Assembly (NCBI RefSeq): GCF_963422355.1
Contig: NC_085086.1
Span: 2,759,917-2,823,916, forward strand
DNA from: Corticium candelabrum
Taxonomy: Eukaryota > Porifera > Homoscleromorpha > Homosclerophorida > Plakinidae
Direction of reading: 5' to 3'
DNA length: 64,000 bases
Shown here: in pieces, positions 11,686 to 19,524 of the stretch
Layout: each line of letters begins with the position of its first letter
Position numbering within the stretch: the first letter of the stretch is position 1
Notes under the pieces: generated by a model
Told to the model about the DNA's origin: nothing
Seen by the model: only the letters and a program-made list of their open reading frames with translations
The model's database searches: none
Program-made: the position numbers and the translations under genes

Positions 11686-12106
11686 AGCCTTGTCTAGGGA
11701 AAGTCGAGATGGAAAACGTCACCTAGTCTTGTCATAGAATGAGAGGAACAGCGTTGTTCTCGACGTACATTGGAGTTGTCTAAGAGCAACCAGTGGAAGA
11801 TGACGTCACATAAGGCATCATGTCGCTTAATCCGAAGAGGGCCACAGTCAAGAGCATGGTCACCAAAAATGTCCAATTCATGACCGCGCACACAATGGAC
11901 TGAGTGTGGGGTGCTGGAAAAACCGGAATTCCCAAACGCAAAAGCAGAGAAGTCACAAATTCACGCAGAGACATGGCCAGCCTTACTAGACTTGAGTTGG
12001 GGATAGCCCTCAACCAAGCCCCAGAATGAGGATATGCGACAGCAGTGAAACGTGCCTGTTCTCGCAGACTAACAACGCTGACTTTAATGCTGCATCTCAA
12101 AGCATC

Positions 12107-12583
12107 ATATATATCTTGAAGGAAAATGCTGGTACACGTCGTGAACAAGGATGCTCGACTCTGTCCTTTGATAGACTGGGTGATGTTTATTACCCTGATT
12201 TCTCTCAGGACAAACCTGCCTATTTTGATGTGTCGGTCAGGAATTCATTCGGCTCTTCTCACATTATCAACGCTGCAAGTAAAGCAGCTGTGGCTGCTGA
12301 AGCTGGAGAATGTGGGAAAGATCTTCGACATGATGAGAACGTTGCAGCTGCAGGGGGGATTTTCTATCCTCTAATAGTTGAAACTTATGGAGTGTGGTCA
12401 ATGCACAGCCTGGAGGTTCTGAAATCCATTGCGAAGAAAACATCTCTGTTCAACGGATTGACTTCTAGTAGAACTTTATGTAATTTACACGAACAGTTGT
12501 CATGTAAGCTTTGGCAGTACAATGCTAAATTGATAGTAGATAAGTTAGCTTGTTTAGCTATGACATGGATTCTTTTAATATAG
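12107..12583 (+). pseudogene. LINE C-terminal tail, plus orientation
   Basis: A 5'-truncated LINE tail open to its stop at 12583. It begins around RREQGCSTLS and continues RLGDVYYPDF, AYFDVSVRNSF, AAEAGECGKD, FYPLIVETYGVW and HEQLSCKLWQY. It aligns residue by residue with the minus-strand tail at 8378-12115 but is clearly diverged from it, so these are two separate insertions meeting head-to-head near 12107-12115. No reverse transcriptase domain is present. Confidence 0.75.
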
Positions 12584-12589
12584 TTTTAA

Positions 12590-12627
12590 AAAATTATATA
12601 TATATATCCATATATATAAAGGAGAGG

Positions 12628-12682
<55 letters not shown>

Positions 12683-13500
12683 TGGAGAGTTTCTCAAAGA
12701 CGGCGAGTCCGATCTCGGCCGAATTTGGCTCGCGCACGCCAAATTCATTAATGTCGAAAGTGAAACGGTGGTCGCCTTCCTGACTTCTCCCACGCCGACG
12801 CCATTTCCGGCCGATCGCGCTCGCTTCCGCTCGCGCGCGAATATCTCCGGAACGGCGCGTCGTAGCTCCACCGAATTCAGACTGCCCGTTCCCGACGTCG
12901 GACGGTACGCGCCGAGCGTGTCGTTTATTGAGGGCGACGCCGGGAAACGGAAGATATTTTTGCTGATATCCGGGTCTCGAATAAATGCGCCCACAGTCGT
13001 TTGCCAGTCTACGACCGTCGAAGAGCTGCCGTGTTTGATGCACCTGTTCCCCGAAACGCCAGCAACGACTTCGAAGGGACGACGTTCAGCGGGACTGTCG
13101 AAAAGGCGAGAGTCGGCATTCGTTATATACGGGGAACGGATTATCCGGGTAAGTATTGCACGTGACTTACACGTTACGAGATTCACGTCGAAATTATAGA
13201 TGCCAGGTTCGATACACCTGGTCTCCGCAACGGGACTGTCGAAATGGCTTCAACGGCATCAGTAATCCAATCAACGGGATTTTTGAAACTGGACACGTGT
13301 CGACTAGATGCCAAGTTCGATGCACCTGTTACTCGCAATGGCAGCAACGTCCAAGTCGAAATGGCTTCAACCAATCGCTAATCCAATCAACGGGATTTTG
13401 GAAACGGCAACTGAACGGGATACAACTATGAATGAGAATTCTGTCTGGCTGCTACTAAACGGTAAAAGCAGTTACACCACGGCTAATTTGTGACAGTAAA
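12590..13500. mobile_element. CpG-rich block with GTCT array and tandem core repeats
   Basis: An AT run with TATAAAGGAGAG leads into (GTCT)n at 12629-12682. Next comes a strikingly CpG-dense block to about 13140 (containing ATATCTCCGGAACGGCGCG), then two ~115-bp tandem units at 13198-13313 and 13314-13425, both starting TAGATGCCA and sharing AATCCAATCAACGGGATTTT. Long frames are open on both strands, which points to composition, not coding. A tetranucleotide array beside tandem core repeats recalls non-autonomous Helentron/pearl-type elements; this class assignment is inference. Confidence 0.5.
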
Positions 13501-13839
13501 CGGTTACTGACAAAACATTACAGTCTACTGCGCCAAAACATTACAGTCTACTAGCTGCGCAATATCCGGGAATGCTATACGACTGCAAGTGCATACGCGA
13601 CATTTTTCGTTGTTTTTACAATGCCTCCGAACAGACGGACTGGCTCAGGTTGCGCTGACAAGGGCATAAGTTAGTGTAATTGGTTTGTGCTGTGATTGGA
13701 ATTTTTTTGCACAGGGATGATAAGCAACACTCTAGAGCAGAGAGTTTGGAAATCTACAAAGATCTCTCTATACAAACTGTACGTGACTTGGCTACACCCC
13801 CTCTGCCTTTCCAACCATCAAACGCATTTTTAGATACTT

Positions 13840-14000
13840 TCTGCTATAATCTCTACCTATAAAAGCGACCTGTCTGTCTGTTTGTGTGTCTGTCTGTACT
13901 GTCTGTCTGTCATTAATAGCAAACAGTGTCTGCAAATCAATAATTTGTGTGATTAAACTATTACCCGGGTGTTGTCCCCCGGGCGAAGCCGGGCATTGGA
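13840..14000. mobile_element. Second GTCT-containing element end, Helitron-like hairpin
   Basis: ACCTATAAAAGCGACC leads into degenerate (GTCT)n at 13868-13912. About 65 bp later lies CCCGGGCGAAGCCGGG (13979-13994), a stem with a GAA loop. The combination parallels the neighbouring block at 12590 and the GGCGAGCGAAGCGAGCC units at 103 and 2278. The Helitron/Helentron link is a guess from form. Confidence 0.4.
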
Positions 14001-14039
14001 GCTTGTATACATATATATCAGGGAGTGCGGTAGCGCTCC

Positions 14040-14330
14040 CTATGTAGGGATGCGAAGAATCTAAAATGGCGCCCCATACAAAAGTATCCAAGCGCATCGG
14101 AACCGGATCTCTCAGAACTCACTATAGAGATCTCGGACCCACGTAGCGCTCAACTTCAAACGTTCCTAATGGTAGCCAGACTATCACCGCTGACACTAAG
14201 CGCCTCAGAAGCCAGCTATCGGCAAGTAAAAAAACCCGATTTATTCTTTCACATTTCACATTACACATTTCACATTTCACTTTGTCAGCGAGGCTAGCGC
14301 CTCACTCGAAGGAGCTACAACGACGAGAGT
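14040..14330. repeat. Dispersed repeat, copy A
   Basis: Text from TAGGGATGCGAAGAATCTAAA through the TAGCCAGACTA and ACGACGAGAGTC blocks reappears in order at 53504-53755 with many substitutions. It contains the hairpin GATCTCTCAG..CTATAGAGATC. No coding content was recognised. Confidence 0.7.
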
Positions 14331-14456
14331 CACACCAAACGATTCGCTGTTGTCCGAAGAATTGCACTGACCCATGCACCAGCTAGAAATGTGCAAAGTC
14401 ATCTTGTATCAGTCAACTGCTGCCATGCAATTCCACGTACTGCTTCCTACAACGCC

Positions 14457-14555
14457 ATGTTGTTCCGGTCACGTATGTACATGTGACTACCGTTTGGAAG
14501 GCTAGCTGTTCCGGTCATGTGTGTACATGTGACTACCGTTTGGAAGGCTAGCTGC
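14457..14555. repeat. 48-bp tandem duplication
   Basis: TGTTCCGGTCAC/TGT through GGAAGGCTAGC occurs twice in a row with two or three substitutions. Confidence 0.9.
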
Positions 14556-15012
14556 CAGTTTATTTTTATAGCGCTAGGACTGTCATTTCCATTTCAAACT
14601 ACATACACATACTCGATGCATTACCCCTCTTTAGTTTCAAACTACATACACATACTACTATAGACCGGTCTATTACTGAAGACACCACTGAAATGTCAAT
14701 GTACACTAATTATCGTGATATGGTTCACTTCGCAGTTGTGCGAAACTGCATACCCGATTGTTATACTGTCTAAAAAGGCCACTTGAAAAGAAATACCGTA
14801 GCTAAACTGGGATGTGCTGCATCTAATTACAGCCTGGAATTCCTGGCCTAGGGTGGGAGGAGGGCGGGACAGAGAGTGCAACCTGCATGTGGTCTGTCCT
14901 GGGGTTTTGAACATGAAAGTATTCTCACATGTTCAAAATGCTAAGCACTCTGTTTACTAAAACTGTCATTTTCATCTAAAAATGTATGAAACAAGTCCAA
15001 AAATATATGAAA

Positions 15013-15215
15013 CAAGTCCAAAAACATTTTGAGAAAATGATGGGTATGTAGGGATGGGTATGTACTTATGTCATTTATGCCCATCTCCTACATCACACTC
15101 TTTTTACCTATATCGCTTGCAGCAGTTGTGAATGTAATGTAGGAGATGGGCATAAATGACATAAGTACATACCCATCCCTACATACCCATCATTTTCTCA
15201 AAATGTTCTTGGACT

Positions 15216-15217
<2 letters not shown>
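15013..15217. repeat. Near-perfect 85-bp palindrome (foldback)
   Basis: Arms 15013-15097 and 15133-15217 are reverse complements with about two mismatches, separated by 35 bp. A single related arm lies at about 53768-53835, downstream of dispersed-repeat copy B, so the palindrome belongs to the same repeat family as 14040-14330. An (AT)n run with TG/TATG follows at 15219-15275. Confidence 0.93.
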
Positions 15218-15264
<47 letters not shown>

Positions 15265-15343
15265 ATGTATGTATGTATGAGTATTCAGTGGCGTAAGAGG
15301 ATGTTCACAAGCGGGGAGAGAGGGCTCTACGTACTATGGATAT

Positions 15344-15612
15344 CATCACGAGTACGTATACGCAAAAACCGCCAGGCCGCAAACATATTTGCACATGTCA
15401 CGTGCACTGGCACAGAAAAATTCAATATATGCTTCTGATATTTGTAGTTGAGTAGATTAGTTAGTATCTTACAGTGGTAAATTCATATAAAAAAGCCTTA
15501 ATTAATATTTTACAATACTAGAAAACACTGGATTCTTCAAGACATTTCGGGCGCCGGATATGATGGAGGACGTCGAGGTTAATTGTATCACGTGCCCATG
15601 TGACTTTCTAAT
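15344..15612. repeat. Left edge of segmental duplication, copy 2
   Basis: Matches 1-102 and then 3759-3862 of copy 1, including the block around CTGGATTC and TGATGGAGGA. It lacks the roughly 3.65 kb that separates these parts in copy 1, so it represents the uninterrupted arrangement. Confidence 0.8.
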
Positions 15613-15684
15613 CTAATTAACGGTGTGTGTAAGCGCTGTAGTGTAGTGATAGCTTCGAAGTTCCAGGCCGTCTCCCAAAAGAAA

Positions 15685-16139
15685 TGGGAGACGGTCTGGA
15701 TCAACTTCTGACAAAACCGAGTTCGGAAGTGATCCGAGTCAGCCAATCAGCAAGCTGCCGCCACTAAAGTGGCAGCCAATGAACGTCGAGAGATCTGTAA
15801 TGACATACATGGCGTGTGACAGACAGCTCGTAATTGATTGCATGCAGGTGCGCTTTCGTAACGCAAAACTGCACTGGACCGCGCCTTTGAAACAACGCCC
15901 AAGGCTCTCGAAATTGATTCTATGCATCCCGAACAGTGGACCGCTGCAGATTTGCCGCCATCGCCGTTGATTACCAGCCACCTTGTTTGAACACACCTCT
16001 AGCTAGAATGTAGGGTGGCATAGCGCTGGTATCTAGAGAGGTGTTTTTGACTGCTACTACCTTTTCGTTTCTCTTAATTAAGTAACTACGCCTACTTCTG
16101 AACTCGGTTTGATTAGAAGTTGATCCAGACCGTCTCCCA
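15685..16139. mobile_element. MITE with 45-bp inverted repeats
   Basis: TGGGAGACGGTCTGGATCAA begins the left repeat at 15685. The right repeat (16095-16139) is its reverse complement over about 45 bp with a few mismatches, giving a 455-bp element. A partial extra inverted copy of the tip (CCGTCTCCCA, 15668-15677) lies just outside the left end. It sits about 60 bp before the start codon of MFS copy 2 and is absent from the matching place in copy 1. No transposase is encoded. Confidence 0.82.
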
Positions 16140-16200
16140 GATGTAGTTCATCTAGCGTGCGTTAACTTCACGGAACAGCCGCATCTCTGTACTGAATGCA

Positions 16201-17631
16201 ATGGAGTTGAGAACGAAGAAGCGGTTGACGTATGTAGTCATGAGCATCTACTTCTTGCTGGGAGGTGCAGAGTTTGCTGTCATTCTTCCCACTCTCTATC
16301 CCTACGTCAAAAGTCTCCACGGAGACGAATTTTTCTATGGCGTCACTTTGGCCGCTTTTTGCATATCCAGTCTATTTGCAAATCCGGTGTTTGGTTACGT
16401 GGCCGACCGAATGAAGAAAACCAAGTCGTTGGTGCTTGTAACGAATATGTTTCAAATTGGAGGAAATCTAATGTATTTTGTTGGGACGTCGAAGTATATG
16501 CTACTTTGTGGTAGACTCGTTACTGGAATTGGAATGGGTGGTGGGGTAGCAATTTATGCACAACTTGCATGGATGAGTACAGAGGAAGAACGAACTGCTG
16601 TGATGTCAATAACGATGGCTTGCAAACAGTTTGGGATTCTTGCTGGTCCAGCTTTGAATATATTTCTGAGAGAGATAAACTTCCAGATCGGGCCATTCAA
16701 TGTTAATCAGTTGTCAGTGCCCGGATTGTTTCTAGCAGTGTTGTGGTGTGCAATGCAGCTTGTAGTTATCGTTATGTATTTTGATCTTTCTTCGGTTCAG
16801 GAGTTTACAGTGTCAGACGAGGCATCAACAGCAGACAATGTCAACATTTCAAAAAGTGCCCAGGATGGATCCGGATTTGGCTCCCGATTTAATGATATAT
16901 GTAGCAATGATTCAGATTCTGACGTTATGCCACTCTTGAGCACTAAATCATCAAAGTACCAAACTATAGCTACTTGCACAGATGGAGAGTCAACAAGTCA
17001 GCATCACTCAATCCGGAGAAGACTGACTAGCATAGCAGATGAGTATCTTCGTGAGGAGATTGCATTGCTGTTGGGCATTATCTTTATCATTTACTTCAAT
17101 CAGTTGGTGCTTGAAAGTGTCATTGTTCCATTCTCTATGAAGTATTTCGGATGGAGTACTGTTGATAACAGCTATTTCTACTGTGGATCGGCTGGTTTGG
17201 CAATGTCTGCATATGTAACTATCCAGAGAGTTAGCAAACGAGTGCCTGATCGTTGGATCATGGTTATTGGTCTCGTGTTTGGAGTTTCTGGTGTGTGTTT
17301 GCTCACTGTATTCACTCCACAAATGACACCTTTACATGATATTACTAGAAATACTATCATTGTTATGTTTGCTTCTGCTTTCTTAACCTTCGGCTTTCCA
17401 TGTGCTTTGACTACTTCCATATCACTGATCTCTAAAATGACGTCAATGAAAATGCAAGGAGTGACTCAGTCAATTCGACGTAATGTCTCAAATTTTGGAA
17501 TCATAATGGGACCTTTGTGGTCCTCAGCCTTTTTTGGGATGCTAAACATCATGTGTGGAGTTATGCTCGGCTTGCAGATAATGATACTTGCAATGGTAAT
17601 TCTTTCATTTAGGAAATTGAAATTGAAATAA
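16201..17631 (+). CDS. MFS transporter, MFSD8-like, copy 2
   Basis: 476 residues in one exon from ATG 16201; twelve predicted membrane helices as in copy 1. About 36 substitutions separate the two proteins. They cluster in the central cytoplasmic loop and at a few helix positions, for example FGHVVDR versus FGYVADR. The C-terminus differs by a small event: an extra TTGAAA and a G-to-T change turn the GAA codon of copy 1 into TAA, removing the charged 12-residue tail. Flanking 3' text and the polyadenylation signal (17901-17906) are shared with copy 1, while the upstream region was changed by a MITE. The frame is intact, so this copy is probably functional. Confidence 0.88.
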   Translation: MELRTKKRLTYVVMSIYFLLGGAEFAVILPTLYPYVKSLHGDEFFYGVTLAAFCISSLFANPVFGYVADRMKKTKSLVLVTNMFQIGGNLMYFVGTSKYMLLCGRLVTGIGMGGGVAIYAQLAWMSTEEERTAVMSITMACKQFGILAGPALNIFLREINFQIGPFNVNQLSVPGLFLAVLWCAMQLVVIVMYFDLSSVQEFTVSDEASTADNVNISKSAQDGSGFGSRFNDICSNDSDSDVMPLLSTKSSKYQTIATCTDGESTSQHHSIRRRLTSIADEYLREEIALLLGIIFIIYFNQLVLESVIVPFSMKYFGWSTVDNSYFYCGSAGLAMSAYVTIQRVSKRVPDRWIMVIGLVFGVSGVCLLTVFTPQMTPLHDITRNTIIVMFASAFLTFGFPCALTTSISLISKMTSMKMQGVTQSIRRNVSNFGIIMGPLWSSAFFGMLNIMCGVMLGLQIMILAMVILSFRKLKLK

Positions 17632-17900
17632 AAGTCATTTCTAAAGCAGAACAAAGATGAATAGTAAGAAATTATAAAAGGTATTATATAACGTTTATAA
17701 TTGGCATATCAAATAGCTCATTGAATCCTCAAAATGTATTTAATTCAACCACATGACTGCCTGTTTGTTAATTGTTAGGAGGACTGCTATATGAACAGTT
17801 TTTCTCGCATTAACAAATTCACTAAACTTTATTTGAAATTGCCACACAATTGGTGAAGACTGTCAGGATTAGCAAAAGATCAGTTCTATTATTCATTGAC

Positions 17901-17906
17901 AATAAA
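17901..17906 (+). promoter_or_regulatory. Polyadenylation signal of MFS copy 2
   Basis: AATAAA in the same TCATTGACAATAAA context as copy 1, about 270 bp after the stop. Confidence 0.6.
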
Positions 17907-18009
17907 GGATTTATTTCAAATTGCTAAGGCAACAACCTTCGACTTTTAGTGTACTACATATCCAGCAACAAAACATGCCCGTACATTCACTTTTAATTTA
18001 TTATATTAA

Positions 18010-18232
18010 TTAATTAAGTCTGTCTCTCTGTCTGCCTATCTGTCTGTCTATCTGCATGTTTGTTTGTTTGTCTCTCTGTTTGTCTATGTGTCTGTCTGTC
18101 TATCTGTTTGTCCGTTATCTTTCCCTTCGTCTTTCTGTCTCTCCGTCTGTCCTTCCGTCTATCTGCCTGTCTGTTCTGTCTGTCTGTGTTTTCTCTCTGT
18201 CTTGTCTGTTTGTCTGTCTGTCTGCCTGCAAT
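18010..18232. repeat. Imperfect TCTG/TGTC tract
   Basis: Counterpart of 5800-6400 in the first copy of the duplication. Open frames here are repeat-derived. Confidence 0.9.
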
Positions 18233-18265
18233 ACATTCAGTGCTTCACATATTGGAATAGTTGAA

Positions 18266-18977
18266 CTTGTTTATGAAGCACTTTCTTTTAATTATTGAAA
18301 TATCATGTATTCTAGTGTGTAGAGATGCTGTATCCTAATATTATAAAACGATATAAACTATTGTTGCTGAGTGGTCTGCTTGCATGCCAAATGGAGCTGG
18401 ATATTCATCAGCAAACAGACCCAAGAAACAGATACCTACAAACTGATGGAAGACCAGACATTACATTCTACAACATTGATTCTGGTGTCACCTATGAATG
18501 TGATGTTTCTTTAAATGGCTCACCCTTGGAGGAAAGACATAGTGAACGGAGCTGCAAAGGCATGCAGACATGCATGCAGAGACAAACGGGAATCAGAAAA
18601 ATGTTACAAATATTCAAAGGAGATCTTGCCATATGGATCTAGCCCTGAAATTGTTTCGCTAGTTTTTTAGCATTTCGGCACATGCGGATCACAAGCGGAA
18701 AACTTACTGCATGATATGGAAAGAAAGGCAGGGCTCATTGAAGGAAGACGAGTAGATGCAGAGTTTATGCCATATTGGCGACGACGTTTTTCTGTGACTC
18801 TCCAAAAATGCAATGGTAAAGTTGTCTTGAGAAAAGTGTGTAAGTTGTCACAAACAGACTAATGGAGGATAATGTAGTTAGCAGAGATAGATACATTCTG
18901 TGCTTGTTTATGAAGCACTTTCTTTTAATTATTGAAAAGTTATGTATTCTAGTGTGTAGAGATGATGTATCCTAATA
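18266..18977 (+). mobile_element. LINE tail inserted with a 75-bp target duplication
   Basis: A 75-bp segment starting CTTGTTTATGAAGCAC occurs at 18266-18340 and again at 18903-18977, almost identical. Between them is a decayed LINE C-terminus: one frame reads DGRPDITFY and YECDVSLNGSP (18325-18642). A shifted frame then reads KCYKYSKEILPYG, SLVF, stop, HFG, and near 18760-18840 FMPYWRRRFSVTLQKCNGK. The counterpart at 6441-6530 has the 75-bp segment only once and no LINE, so it is the empty site. No poly(A) tail is visible. Confidence 0.78.
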
Positions 18978-18979
18978 AA

Positions 18980-19524
18980 ATTACCTGCCTGCCTGCTTGC
19001 ATATAGTGTCTATTCTTGCATGATTTCTGACTTGACTGACTGACTTGTTAACTAACTTGTGCTGTACTTTATTGGTAGCTAGACAGAAGGCTTGACAAAG
19101 TGCACTAATATTGTGATGGCAATGCCTGGTGCAAAGTTACCGACGGTGCCCATATCTGGTGCTGACGTAGTCAGTGTATCTATAAGTTTTTTCATCTGTC
19201 TGTCTGTGTCTGCATGTCTATCTGTCTGTATCTGTCTGTCTGCCTCGCTGCCTGTCAGTTAAACCTGCTTATCAGATACATCACCAATTTGTTGGGTTCT
19301 GGTACTAAGTATACTAGAACTTCGATACTGTGACGAAAAGATGAGCTGCAGAACAGACGATCAGAGAGCATGAGATATTTTGACTTCATAAACTCACTAC
19401 CAGATACTGCAAAGTAAATCTAGCGCCATTACAATTAAAACTTGAATCTCATGCAAACAACTGTCAATAGTGTTAGGTCTCTATTTCTCCACACATGGAA
19501 CTAACCCAATTGTGTCCTTCAATA
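18980..19524. other. Spacer 3' of POMT1
   Basis: Short TCTG tracts (19190-19250) and otherwise unassigned DNA. TTTATT at 19068-19073 is AATAAA on the minus strand, a possible distant polyadenylation signal for POMT1. Confidence 0.4.

Larger units (their letters stand above)
8378..12115 (-). pseudogene. LINE C-terminal tail, split by a hAT element
   Basis: On the minus strand, the C-terminal part of a non-LTR retrotransposon polyprotein. From about 12110 down to 11693 it reads HSGAWLRAIPNSSL, then a Cys/His knuckle region, then RREQ..RLGDVFHLDFP. After the hAT insertion it resumes at 8749 with YSDISVRNS, AAEAGEVDKD, FYPLVVESYGVW and HEQLSVRLWQY, stopping at 8378. The RLGDV/DISV/AAEAGE spacing fits a restriction-like endonuclease (PD-(D/E)XK) fold; that is inference. 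A frameshift near 11890 and loss of the reverse transcriptase make it a relic. A similar tail in opposite orientation follows at 12107. Confidence 0.75.

Noticed and set aside
8378-12583. 5' inversion of a single LINE by twin priming
   Set aside because: The inverted copy contains the region also present in the plus copy, and the two differ substantially, so two insertions fit better.
12575-13199. Frames of 149-203 codons on both strands in the CpG-rich block
   Set aside because: Open on both strands at once, as expected from GC-rich composition; no domain seen on either strand.
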